Below are positions 26,098-37,800 of a stretch of DNA of 64,000 bases, piece after piece. The stretch comes from Aaosphaeria pasadenensis (taxonomy: Eukaryota > Ascomycota > Dothideomycetes > Pleosporales). The DNA is taken from the NCBI GenBank assembly GCA_022813625.1, contig JAKLMB010000028.1, forward strand, positions 310,001 through 374,000. The letters are read 5' to 3'. Numbering within the stretch: position 1 is the first letter of the stretch; each line of letters starts with the position of its first letter. Made by a program: the position numbers and the translations under genes. A model generated the notes under the pieces. It had not been told where the DNA came from, made no database searches, and saw only the letters and a list, made by a program, of their open reading frames with translations.

Positions 26098-26874
26098 TTC
26101 GGACGTATGGGTCGGGCGGGAATCTACGTAGATATTGTACTCCTTGGGAGCTGTGCGCGGTGGAGATGGTGCTAGGCGGTCAGCGATGACATAGATGCCT
26201 AGCAGAGCCTGAGGTGCAAACACTTTAGGGTAGAGAAGATTCGTCCTGACCTAGCGGTCAACTATGCGCAGTGGCATTCTGATGTATAGCAAAAATTGGG
26301 GGGTTATGCTGCACATTGGGCTGTGGGTGAACTTAGGAAGGATGATTAGGACCGATGACGCGCCGATGAATGCTATCTCCACGTGGTTACGTGGGGCTAG
26401 CGCGAAACCTTAACTTTCACTAACTCCATGGACTTCTCTACTCACCACTCCTTCTGACAGCAGCGTAGATGATCGCATTCGATGTATCTCTACAGGCTCA
26501 GATCGTGGCACACCATCGTGGCACACCATGTTCCGGGATGATGTGTGTCTCTTGGATCCGGTCTTCCCTAATCGGTGTGCTTCTTACGGGTGTTTTGCTT
26601 TTGAGACGGGAAGATTCTTGATAACTCCATCTGAGCACTGATTAGACCACTCGATACCCATAAAACTGTGTAGCAGTGTTGTATTAACGCAGGAAGACCG
26701 AAGACTTCCATGTTCATACTCGGGTCTACATATGAATTAATGAAGCATAATATTACAGAATCCCTATATGGATTAGCGCAGCCCCGAGGTTCTTTTCAGC
26801 TGCTCTTAGGCATCGACTGTTTCGGCCCAAAACTTCTGTCTACTTCGTTCCAGCAGACCTTACTATACATACTC
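26098..26874. other. Divergent promoter region between F-box-like and HET genes
   Basis: No gene is supported. In-frame sequence upstream of both ATGs is open but lacks another ATG for the F-box-like gene; for the HET gene an in-frame ATG lies at 26710, which would add 55 residues. A CACGTG core lies near 26381. A short direct repeat (TCGTGGCACACCAT, twice) is at about 26504-26530. Confidence 0.5.
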
Positions 26875-29470
26875 ATGGCGACTAGTCTTGAAACCCTTCG
26901 GAAGTTACATCACTCCTGCGATTTCTGTCGAAGAGTGTTTCTCCTCGAGAATGTTCCCCCCGCACTGGACGTAGTTCACGAGGTCGACAAGCCCGGTCTT
27001 GCAACCTTGAATGAATCGCAGCAAAAATCCCTTTCCAAGCTCATGAAATTGTGGTCGGAGAGTGGTGCGAGCGCTGTGTCCGATGCAGAACGAAAATATA
27101 TCCACGTCATATTTTCCAGCATTGTTTTCTTTGACGTGGATGAGCCAACTTTGACTACAGCGAGTGTTCAGTGCACGTTTGCAGCGTCCATATTTGATGG
27201 CTCCCGCAAAGCCCTCGAAGGCATACACTGGGGTAGCAATCACGTCCTTGGTGCATGCAGATCTACCTCAAGCAACGTGGATGATCTTCTCGTCCGACTG
27301 TACGATTTGCAAAAGTGGGCTGAGTGGCGCAAGTTTGCAGTAAAAAGGTCATCCCTCGTCGACTTTATGCCAGGTTATGACATCGCACGATACTATATGT
27401 GTTCTCTACCAGGTGTGTAAACTCAAGTTGAAATGAGTCGTCTCATAGTTCTAATGCACCAGCCAAGCTACAAATTACCAAGTTAGAGGTGAGGAGGAAA
27501 TAAGTCCCATCAACGCGACTCCAACATCTACCGAGTCTTTTGCGCTCACAAAATCTTGGCTTGAGAAATGCCTCAAAACACATAAAAAGTGCCCAAAGCC
27601 CAGTTTCTACGTTCCAAAGCGGTTCCTCATGTTATCCCGGGATGAAAAGGGCACGCACGTCAGTCTGAATATATCAGATGATTACTTCCACGAGGATCAA
27701 TACGCTGCATTGTCGTACTGCTGGGGTGGAGACCAGCCCTTGAAATTGACTGCATCTTCCGTCTCACAATTACAACAAGACATACCGGTAGAGAGCTTAC
27801 CAAGAACAATACAAGACGCAGTCCAGGCGACGTTAAATCTCGGATTACATCGTCTGTGGGTAGATGCTCTATGCATCTTCCAAGATGATGACAAAGACAA
27901 AGCCGTCGAGATTACCAGAATGCCACAAATCTACCGAAACGCCTTGGTGACTCTAGTCGCCACCAGGCCATCATCTGTCCACGAAGGGTTTCTCCATGAA
28001 AGACCTGAGGGAGCGATCAAAGGATTCGAACTACCTTCCCCAAAGCATGTCGGTGGTTCCGTGTTCTTGATACCTCATCAACCCAGCAAGAGCCTCATGA
28101 ATAAATATCATTACTTCGAACCGCTTGACGATAGAGCGTGGAGCTTACAAGAACGACTCCTTTCCGCCCGAATCATCGACTATCGTGGGTTGGTGACTAC
28201 ATGGATATGTGAAGAGCTTCAAACTTCGAAAAAAGAAAACTGGTGGATAGACGGATGGCAACCGCCACGCTATCTGACCCGATTCCAAGGCATGAGTACC
28301 ATTAAATCCGTCATCACATTCAACGATACGGCCAAAAAGGCACCACGAAGGGCAGTCATCAGTAACAAGCTTGTTAAGTTCCCAAGGCTTCTCCATTTCT
28401 CTCGCCTCTACTCAAGGAACTCCATCACGAAGCAATATCCCTCCAATTGGGGCCGCTTAATAGAAGAGTATTCCGCGCGGCTTCATTCATTCCCCGACAA
28501 AGACCGTCTTCCGGCCTTATCTGCACTTTCTCGTGTGTACCAGGACCAATTGAAACTCGACTTCGTCGCAGGATTTTGGCCTGACCAGTTTCCGACATTT
28601 TTGTTGTGGAGATTGATAAACAAAGTCTGGCCCAAACCTTCCTCATACTGGGCCCCATCATGGTCGTGGCTTTCGGTGAGGGGGCAAGTTGAGTATGATA
28701 TCGATATAATGTTCGCGGGGCTCCATGAATGTAAAAATCACGCTTCAGTCATTCGGTGGGAAATCGTGCCTTTGCGTAAGGATGCGCCACTCGGTACTCT
28801 GAAATCTGCAACTTTAACATTGAGAGGCCTCCTGAAGCATGCTTATTGGGCTCTACCAGCAGTAAATGAGCTATCTGGAGCACAACGGCGTGCCAATGAT
28901 TTACTCGATCGCGTAACAGCCCAGCGCCCGGGGCTTGAGAACGGCACAGAGACGAGCGAAGAGACCTTTGCATATATACCTGAGGATATAGAGGAAGATA
29001 CAGTCTATTCGGGAGATTGGGGCAGACAAGAAGCTCCTGGTGGCCGCTTGCGTCCGGTGGTAAAACTACTTACCGCGTCTCGCACAGGAGATCTTGAGCA
29101 ACTTCTCGCCAAGAGCTACATGGATTATTTGCACGAGAATATAGAGCCACTTAATGAGGTGTATTTGATGCCAATCTGTGCCAGCACCAGAGATAGAGGC
29201 CTCGATCGGCAAAAGTTCCTCAAGGACGAATCGTATCGCATAGACCACATCATGGAGGAAAACACGCCTAAATACATTCCTCTCAAAACGAGAGGCCTGA
29301 TACTGAATAAATTAGCCAACGATCAATATGCCAGGGTTGGAGTCTTCATTCATGAGGCTGAGGCTGGTCCTAGGCGGTACGGTGTGAGTAGTAGAGAGCA
29401 CATGACAAACTTCTGGCCACAGCGCGATTGGTTACTCAGTGGTGAAAAGCAGGAGATTATTGTAGTTTAA
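26875..29470 (+). CDS. HET-domain (heterokaryon incompatibility) protein
   Basis: Two exons, 26875-27412 and 27483-29470, give 841 residues. The 70-nt intron runs from GTGTGT to an ACCAAG acceptor. Nearer acceptors lead to early stops, so this one was chosen by frame. Residues 14-17 read CDFC, common near the start of such proteins. The HET domain spans about 253-420: YAALSYCWGG, then RLWVDALCIFQDD, IYRNALVTLVA and RAWSLQERLLSARIIDYRG. HET proteins in fungi take part in non-self recognition and regulated cell death when unlike strains fuse. No NACHT, WD40 or STAND module is fused. The C-terminal 400 residues have no repeat I can name. An upstream in-frame ATG at 26710 is an alternative start. 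Confidence 0.88.
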
Positions 29471-30447
29471 TCGTGTCGATAAGTGCGGAACTTTGCAGTC
29501 CATCACCATTCGATTAGTTGGTGGGATTCACACCTTCCGCTCCAGTGAAATGTAGATCGCATCTGCAATGTCTGATCCGTTCTTGATGGACTTGCCGTTT
29601 ACACCGAGCGAGATGGCTTTCACTTTAACACACAGGCCTCAACCACAGCAAAGAATTCACTAGGATGTTCAAGTCTGATCCTACAAGTTGAACGCTCGAA
29701 ACATCATTCACCACCTGAGACGAAATAGGTGCAGTATGCGAGTGCCTAATTGTGAGACTAACCAAAACAGGGACAAGCCATGTCTGTAATAGTAGATGCT
29801 TGCGATCTACCATTCTCCAACGCGTCAGCATACATGATACTCGTAGGTAGAATGGCGCTGCTTTCCTATGCGTAGCTATGGCGAGGTTCCGAATCCTGAA
29901 AATACTCATTGGCTGTGCTGGCTCTGCCGCGGGGTTTCGTGAGGATAACTGTTGTTCCCGACAGCCCATGTCCAAAGATCACAACAACCAACGAGGAAAA
30001 CTACGATATTGTTCCAGGCAAAAAGCCATGCATTAGCACGATGCACACTCCAGAGTTTCCTAACATTAAAATCTACGCGAACCGCGATACTACGAAGCGC
30101 GACATAAGGGCATTGCCCAGGGCTGAGTTGGACCCCAGGCTGTGTATGCTCGATGCGGTTTAGCGTCTTCCTAATATAGCACCAGCAATGTCCTTGTCCG
30201 ACCTGATGGACGCGTAAGTATGTTTGATCGGACCTGGAGAGAGTCGGGGTTGCCTACTTAAGATATCGGAACCCCGCAAAGATGTTGGTTTGCAGCCTGA
30301 TATTTTGTGAGGTTGTTTGTGCTTTACTTTTCTACGATCGAGGAAGTTTGAATTGACAATTGACAATTGAATCGTTGAAGCCGAAGATACATACCCCGAA
30401 GAACTGCCTTAACATAGCCTTCGGTACATATTCTCTATACCGGAAAC
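29471..30447. other. Intergenic region
   Basis: No supportable gene. A short tandem GACAATT repeat is at about 30353-30368. Frames at 29625-29975 (-) and 29909-30163 (+) show no domain. Confidence 0.5.
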
Positions 30448-31981
30448 ATGACTGCCATCACTCAACCAGATACCTACGAGGATGACCGGCGGGGTAAGAA
30501 TTCTTAAAATGCCTATCCCGATATGGTCACTCACTGTTCTTAGAAACCATGTCCAATCATGACCTCTACAGCATGACACCTCCCGCCTATGCCCAATCAG
30601 CAGCCGACAATGAGACGACAGTCGACGCGGAAGCGATGCAAGATGAGAAGCTTGGAATGCCAGGACTACGTTATGCCCCGTCTCATAGCTCGGGAGCCCG
30701 CGAGGAGGATGACACTGTCCATGACGGACATATGGCACTAGCCACACTGACTGCAGGGCCGCCTTCGATGCCTGCAGTCTTACCAAACGAGCTTCCTCCT
30801 GTCTACTTCGAGGAATTGACGAGGGAGGCGGCGATTGCGTCTATCAAGCGTTGTGCCATACTCCCGAATCGACCTGCTGTTTGGCTCATGAAGAAGAAAG
30901 ACTTTGCACTTTCCCCCCTTGCGGCTACAGTGCTGCTTAAAGAGGGAATCATCAAGAGTAAAGATTTAGAACTGTAAGACCACATACGCTATAGTAACAG
31001 GACATATCAGCTGACAGATGCAAAGCATCTCAACATCTGCGGGCGTGAAGAGAGATCCCAACGACCCACTCAGCGGCATCGCTTTCGCAACCTTCGACAC
31101 CGTCGGCGACATCCTCCTCGGCTTGATAGAAGGCCCCGTCCAAGCCGCCAAACAAGTCTCTCCAATGCTCGCCAAAGCTGAGCAGAGGCGAAAGGGCGAG
31201 CCACCGACAATCCGATACTCCGTCCGACAGGAGTCGAGCCCACTCATGCACCAGAATGATCACGATTGCAGGCCTGCCTCTGGACATCAACAGACGTGGA
31301 CGCCACCTCAAGCGGACGAGACCGAATCATGGCAACCGAGAGTGTGGTCCGATGCCGAGCAGAAGCCCGGCAATCCTGTCCTCGAAACCGCGCCCAATGC
31401 AGCGAAAGAGGTGGCCATCAGCACAGGAAAAGGATTTGGTCGCATTGTTGGAGCGGGCCTCAAGGCGCCGATGACGTTCACACACGGCATTACTCGAGGG
31501 TTTCATAATCTTCCCAAGTTGTACGGTGATGAGGTTAGGGAAACCGAGAACATCACTGATCTGAGGAGTGGCATCGAGGTCAGTGCGAAGAATTTCAGCC
31601 ATGGTATTGGTGATGGATTGCGAGACTTCTTCGTACAGCCGATTATTGGCGCTCAGAAGGAAGGAGGCAAAGGCTTCGTGAAAGGGTTCGGAAAAGGTGT
31701 AGGAAACTTGGTCTGCAAACCTTCTGCAGGTAAGCTATTGATTTCTTCGACAATGGCCAGAATGGTTGCTAATAATGCTGTCAGGTATTGTCGGTCTCGT
31801 TGGTTACAGTTCAGTCGGCGTTTACAAATCTTTGCAAAACCTAAGACCAGCCAGCAAAGATGACACGAGCACAATCTTCAAAGATCATGGAGAGATGGAA
31901 TACCAGCAGGCGCCTGAGCAGACACGAGGTGAGGTTGTTAGGAGATGGTGCCAGATGAACATGACACAAAGTATCTTGTGA
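30448..31981 (+). CDS. Uncharacterised protein resembling the VPS13-like tail of fungal sterol glucosyltransferases
   Basis: Four exons, 30448-30493, 30544-30973, 31026-31729 and 31785-31981, give 458 residues. The second intron is easily misread: nearer acceptors lead into TGA, and only the acceptor at 31025 keeps the frame. Residues 1-115 are acidic and probably disordered. The rest has DPNDPLSGIAFATFDTVGD, then repeated Gly-rich amphipathic segments (FGRIVGAGLKAP, FSHGIGDGLRDF, GFGKGVGNLV, GIVGLVGYSSVGVY). From memory, such segments occur in the C-terminal part of VPS13/ATG2 lipid-transfer proteins and in fungal GT28-type sterol glucosyltransferases. No glycosyltransferase domain is present here. 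A membrane-associated role is an inference. Confidence 0.65.
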
Positions 31982-33144
31982 AGAAACGAATTATAGACAT
32001 GCTTGTAATGATACCCAAATCTAAATATCCAGATTAACCAATCTTCAATTTTTTTATAGTACTGGCTCGATGATATCGCTCCTAATTAAGTGAATCGAAT
32101 ACCTTCCCATATTTTGAAGGGTCAATGATAGCTCATGCAGTCTTCAAGCAACGGTATAAAGCTTCACAGGCTGGCACCATCCACCAGCACAGTACATCTA
32201 CATATCCATTCACAACCCTCCCCTCCCTACACAATTACACATGCTCGCAACCAAACCCTCATCCAGACAAGCTCCCAAGTTTCAACCATGATATCACCCC
32301 TCCCCACCGCGCCTCGCACCCGCGCACCACATCTCCCCCCTGCCCTTGCCCCTACAACCCAAACCCAGCCTAGCGCCCCGCCCCGCCATCCAATCAGCAC
32401 AACCCACGGTCTTCGGTCTTCATCCTTAGTCCCTCGTCGTTCGTGCTTCGGATGAACTATTCCCCCACCACATCACCTCACCTTGCTCATTCGCCTCGCT
32501 GGCCGCAGCACGCGGATGCCGCAAAACTTGAAAATGCGAGTGTAGATGCGGTGGGTTTCGTATGTGCAGTGCCGTGGGTGGGGACCGGGTGAGGGGCGAG
32601 GGGCGAGGGTCTCGGTAGATCAGAGTCATGAGACTGTACGATATATAGGTAGTCAATTACGGAGTAGATATATAACTTGTGATGGATGGTTGAGATTGAA
32701 TTTAGAATTTTGCGATATCACTCACGATCAAGGACTTTCGAATCACCACCTCTGATACGCAGAGGTAGATAAACAGACACAAACATAAGCATCTTTCGTC
32801 TTTCTAACTTCTATTCGACATACTTCATATCATACCACCGAAACCGAACCACGTTGTCTATTCCTTTTCCCTTTCCCTTTCCCTTTCCTTTTCCTCTTCC
32901 TGAAACCCATTGCGCTCGTTTATAAGAGCGGGAAAGCGAAGAAAAGGTACAGGATTCCATACGTCAGAACAGTGTTTGCTTGATAGTAAGGGGGAAGACG
33001 GAGGCCACCATCCACCTTGTGCTTTCGTCCAGAAACACAGTCCAATCTTCCCGACGACGACGACGACAAGGATACACAACGAAAGATCACGACTTCCAAC
33101 CCAACCTCGTCCATCAAATCACCGCACAAACATCACCGCCAACA
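31982..33144. other. Intergenic region and GNAT-gene leader
   Basis: No gene is supported; frames at 32125-32455 are low-complexity Pro/Thr/Ser. Contains an exact TACGGAGTA at 32658-32666, a CCCTTT pyrimidine tract at about 32861-32900 and a GAC trinucleotide run at about 33051-33067 shortly before the next start codon. Confidence 0.5.
32861..32900. repeat. CCCTTT pyrimidine tract
   Basis: Four to five near-perfect CCCTTT units, all C and T on the plus strand, lie about 250 bases before the GNAT-like start. It may be part of a promoter. Confidence 0.8.
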
Positions 33145-34020
33145 ATGACCACCACCACAACCACAACAACAACAACCACCCTCCCCCCACCCTCGCCCAC
33201 CCCCGACCCCAACATCCACATCACAACCAGCACCTCCAAACCCTCCTACACCCGTAGCGTCGCCACCCTAATCGAAGCCTTCCAAACCGACGCCGTGTAC
33301 ACCTACCTCGTAAACGCCATCCCCGCCGGTCCCAAACGCGACGCCGTGCGCAGCAAACTAATCGAGCTCGTCGTCCTCGACGCCTGGCTCCGCGGCGCCG
33401 AGATCTGGGGTCTCACCCTGGGCGACGACGGAAAACCAGCAGCAGGGGGAGAAGACACATCCGCGTTCGACAGCACGATCGTCGTCCTCCCGCCCACGAC
33501 GCTGTCCGCGCACCCGCCCACCGTCTCCCCGAAATCAATCATCCCGCTGCTTCGCGCGGGTATCATACCGGCTCTCGTGCGCGCCGGGCCAAGGCCGTAC
33601 ACGATATACAATGGGAGGTACATACCGCAGGCGACGGCGTGCAAGAAGCGGGTTCTGCATAGGGATGAGAGGTACTACTACGTGGCGCAGGTGGGCACGC
33701 TGAGTTCGCGGCGGGGCAGGGGGCTGTGTCCGATGGTTATGAAGGGGGTGTTGGAGAGGGCGGGGAGGGAGGGCACGCCGGTTTGGTTGGAGGCGAGCTC
33801 CGAGGGGAGTCGGAGGGTGTATGTGAGGTGTGGGTTTAGGGATGTGGAGGGCGGGGAGGGGATTTTGCTGGGGAAGGGGGAGTGTGGGATGGATGGGGAG
33901 AGGAAGGAGAAGGGGGAGGGGGTTAGGTGTTGGCCGATGGTTTGGTGGCCTGAGGGGTATGTTCCTATGCTGGAGAGGGAGGGGAAGGCGAAGGGGAAGA
34001 GGAATGGGTTGAAGGCTTGA
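33145..34020 (+). CDS. GNAT-like N-acetyltransferase domain protein
   Basis: A single exon of 291 residues. The ATG at 33145 is followed at once by a run of 11 threonines (ACC/ACA repeats) and a Pro-rich stretch, so the real fold probably starts near residue 34. The upstream open frame back to 32980 is basic low-complexity sequence and was left out. Residues 178-232 carry the acetyl-CoA-binding pattern: a strand with YYVAQVGTL, the loop SSRRGRG (a G-x-G at 191-193), a helix, then VWLEASSEGSRRVYVRCGF. This fits a fungal GNAT-family protein of unknown substrate. The tail is rich in Gly, Glu and Lys. The coding strand is C-rich in the first half and very G-rich in the last 350 bases. Confidence 0.78.
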   Translation: MTTTTTTTTTTTLPPPSPTPDPNIHITTSTSKPSYTRSVATLIEAFQTDAVYTYLVNAIPAGPKRDAVRSKLIELVVLDAWLRGAEIWGLTLGDDGKPAAGGEDTSAFDSTIVVLPPTTLSAHPPTVSPKSIIPLLRAGIIPALVRAGPRPYTIYNGRYIPQATACKKRVLHRDERYYYVAQVGTLSSRRGRGLCPMVMKGVLERAGREGTPVWLEASSEGSRRVYVRCGFRDVEGGEGILLGKGECGMDGERKEKGEGVRCWPMVWWPEGYVPMLEREGKAKGKRNGLKA

Positions 34021-34893
34021 GGAGGGTTGGGGGGAAAGTGTTCAATGTGGTAGGGGTTGTGGGTATGGCTACGATTGCGGTTGTTTGGTGCCCTGTACAT
34101 ACATGTCATATTTACGAGGCGTTTCGATTAGAAGGACTGCTTTGGGTGAGTCTGGGTTTCGAAAGGTTGGCAATATCGTAGATCGTTTTATTCATGCATG
34201 TTCAATGGCTTTGGCTTTGAGTCTGTCTTTGTTCATTAGCGATTGCACACAACTTGTCATAGCAAAGTCTCGTGGCGAAGGAAATGCGTTCATTCATACA
34301 CCTCCCGATGCGCGCTCAACCCAAAGGGTATAACTAAACAGCAAGGACACATAGATGATGCGCGCCAAAAGTACGCCTCACACAAGCCCTGCTCCAACAC
34401 GTCCCTGGCGAGATGTGCGAAGCGAGGACAATGCGGCAAAGGTGAAACATATCATACAAAGCAGATATAACCAAAAGACCTTGGAAACATCCAGAGTGCT
34501 CCAATCGAGACTTCATGCCGGTTCGTGCATGGAGCAAAGTCCAAGAAAGATCGTGAGAAGGAGAAGAAAAAGGACAAAATGGGGAAAATCGGAAAGATTC
34601 ATAGCTCAGTTGGCGCTGTAATAGAACCAAGGGAAAAAGGTCGTTCGCTGATGCCTGAAGCTTGCAATTTTTTTCTTGTCGAATCAAGAGAAAGCGGGGG
34701 TATAGTCGAAAGCTTTCCACTGCGCGCATTTACAAAGAAGCGAAGAGAAATGAAGACAAGAAAGGCCGGCTTCCGAGGGTATGTACGGAGATCCGAGGGC
34801 GAAAGGGGGCATTACAAGTCGTAGAAAGTGACTGGCGAGATTGGAATGGGGTAAACGTGGTCGTGGGTATTCGATAAGAGTTCCATCCTCCTT
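34021..34893. other. Convergent intergenic region
   Basis: This is the 3' flank of the GNAT-like gene (+) and the RhoGAP gene (-). No gene was recognised. The plus strand is purine-rich at about 34540-34760. Confidence 0.55.
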
Positions 34894-37800
34894 TTAGTCT
34901 TCGCTGCCAAAAACGTGGCGATGGTTCTCAAACAGCGCCTGCACGGCAACTCGCTGGGACTGGACGTCGGTCAATTCGCGCTGGATTTCCATGGGACGCA
35001 TGATCGTGGGCGCGAACACGACAGCGAGGTTGAGAGGAGTCATCTATGAGCTTTCAGTATTATATACAAATATAGAGGATCAGTCCGGGACGTACGAGGT
35101 TGTCGTTGGCATGCTGGATGACTCGTGACAAGTGGAACACCAAAAATTGGAGACAGTCACGGTGAGCGCGAGGTATCTCATTAACGGCCGCAGTCAAAGC
35201 GCGAGCCTTCTTCTCCTGGTCTTCGATTTCTGAACATCCATTAGTTCCTGCTGTTTGCAAATCTGTCTGGACTGCAACTTACGGCCTGCTTCCAGGAATT
35301 GATCATAGACATCGAACGTGATCAGTGGCACAGGCAATCTGCGGAAGTACTGTTTCAACGCGGACGTCACTGCATGGATATCCAGATCGGGATCCGAAAT
35401 ATCATAGTTCTCGTTCTTCTCGAACCCATTCCTCACTTGGTTGACCTGAGAGGACCCACCGCTCTTACGGTAAATGCCCTCGACGTCCATGCCTTCATAT
35501 TGTCAGTATGGTTCGACGATTGATCGGATTTATCTTACCTCGTAGCTCAACTTCTTCAATACATCTGCTGACGATTGCTGGGATGACCCGCTTCTCAAAC
35601 TCGGTGCGAGCAGTCAGATCAGAACCAAAGAGCGTGGTGCTGCTGTCGACGGCCAAATTCGTGCTGCTGGTGTTCTGTTGCTTGAAACGGTCGTTCGTAG
35701 GCTTGCCGTTGTTGTTGGCTTTGTTACTGAACCATCCTCGTGCATTTGCATTTGGCTCGAGTTCCTTCGGCTTGATGGCATTCTGCATGGATGAGATGTC
35801 GGGCTGGGTGTGGTGCACCGAGCCGTATGGCGTGCCAATGACTTTGATGCTGTTGTTGTATTCGTCCTCGCGTCTCGAATCTGAGGGTCCAAAGGCGCCC
35901 TTGAATCCCTTCGTCACGTTCTTCGTAATGGCTTGGCCACCCTTCTTCCAATTGAATTTGGTGGGTTTGCCCGTCTTGCGAATGTTGACAACGTGTGGCT
36001 GCACCAGTGTGGCCTCGCTCTCGGTTTCGTGGAGGTTAGAGAAGGATGGCTCATGTGCGAGGGCCTGTAGATCAATCGAAAGGTCGGACTTTCCGCCTTT
36101 AGAGTGAGTGTGATAAATGCCCAAGCCGCTCGCAGGAGAACGACCGACATCGAGGCCAGCGCCGCCGTTTTGATGTTTATTGTCTTTGAGCGTCCTTTGA
36201 ATCGATTCAACGAGGTCACGATTCATGTTCGACAGTTTAGTGTTCTGGGCGCTAAGTGATTCATACTCTTGGAATCCTTTGTCTTTCATCTGGATCAAGC
36301 TCGAGATCTCGTCAGTGAGCTCTGTCCTCTTTGAGATTAGATCCTCGATTTGGCCACCTAGTTGGTCCTTGAGCTTCTGTAAGGAGCCTGCAAAGTCTTT
36401 GAGAATGTCCGACTTCAGTTCGCTGATGTCTACGGCCTTGTTGTTGTCTTTGGCGCGGTGCAGATGCTCGGTCATTATCTCCAATTCACGGATCACCATC
36501 TCGCGCTGGGTGTCTAAGACAGCCATAGTGTTTCGCTTCTCGCGTAGCATGGTGTTTGCTTGTTTGATGTCGGCTGCGCTGTGCACGGTCTCCTGGAGGC
36601 CATTCTTTTCAGTCTCCAGCTCTGTAATCCGCTGCTGTGCTCTGCGAAGCTCATTGCGTAGATTGATGCTTTCCTCTCGCGAATCGGGTGATGCAACCGT
36701 AGGGCTACTGATGTCAATGGAGCCGTTTGTCGGCCACTTCTTGTGTCCGCGGGAATTCACAGAACCCCGATCGCTAAAGCTTCGGCCATGCTTAGACATT
36801 GCATTCGAGACACGTCGCAAAACGCCATTATCTTTCTCTTGCTCCTGGTTTGACAAGAGGCGTGCGAAATCTTCATCCATGGAGAAATCACCCTGCGCAC
36901 TGTAACGAGGCAGACCGCTTCCTGGGGAGACCACATCTTTGGATGAATCACTTGTGACTGTGCTAATAGACTCATTAGCTTTGTGAGTGGGAGGCACTGG
37001 CGGCGGGTGTGGGGGAGCTCTTGGAGAGGTGAAGTTGTCAGTGGAGGGTGGTGGAGGACGGCCGGCAGAGCGTTGGGGAATGGGGGGATCCATCATAGAC
37101 CTCGACGCTGGCGATTCCATCGGAGTAGAGATGACGAGACCACCGTTTGCTCCGGCAGATGTAGAGGATCCCTTTCGTTCGGGTCGGGCTGCGGTCGGTG
37201 TCGTCGGTGAGGGTGCGGTGTTCTGACTCCTGGCATTGGGCTTGAGCTGTGTGTGTCCCAGTGAATCGCCCCTGGCAGGACGTTCCACTTGCTGCGTAGA
37301 GCTGTAAGAGGATCCCGAGGTTGCTGGCGAAGTCTCTGAATCTAAGGGAGATGTATGTAGCGAATCTGGCGGGGGGCTCGTCAGACGGGCGACCATATCC
37401 GGAGCCGGAGAGCTGTAGGATGGCGACCTTGCATCTGACTGTTTCCTTGACTCTGCCTTCTTGTTCTTCGGTACATCTTGTAGTTTGAAAGCTTCTGTGG
37501 AGGAGGAACCGGCCGGCGAAGCAAGCTGGCTGCGGGTGGGTCGATCTCCACCCGAGGGGCGCTTCGAGTCGTTCAGGCCATCGGATGGCTGTCGACCCTT
37601 CTCCTGATATGCGATATGTGGACTCTGGTTTCGCTCCGCCGACGCAGAGCGCGAGCGGTTCTCCTTGAGCATTTCCCTATGATTGCCCGACCGGTTGAAG
37701 TAATCGCGCCCAGTCTTGCTGTCATTGTTCCGACTCTGTGCTGCCTCTCTTGACTTTCCGAGCGGCGAGGGCCCTGGCGCAGTGTTGGGGTCGAGTGCGA

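Noticed and set aside
32980..33144. N-terminal extension of the GNAT-like protein
   Set aside because: Encoded by a GAC repeat and basic low-complexity DNA; the ATG at 33145 is a better start.
34603..34660. tRNA-like D-arm word TAGCTCAGTTGG
   Set aside because: No pairing GAGC arm, no anticodon stem and no GGTTCGA box follow, so no cloverleaf can form.
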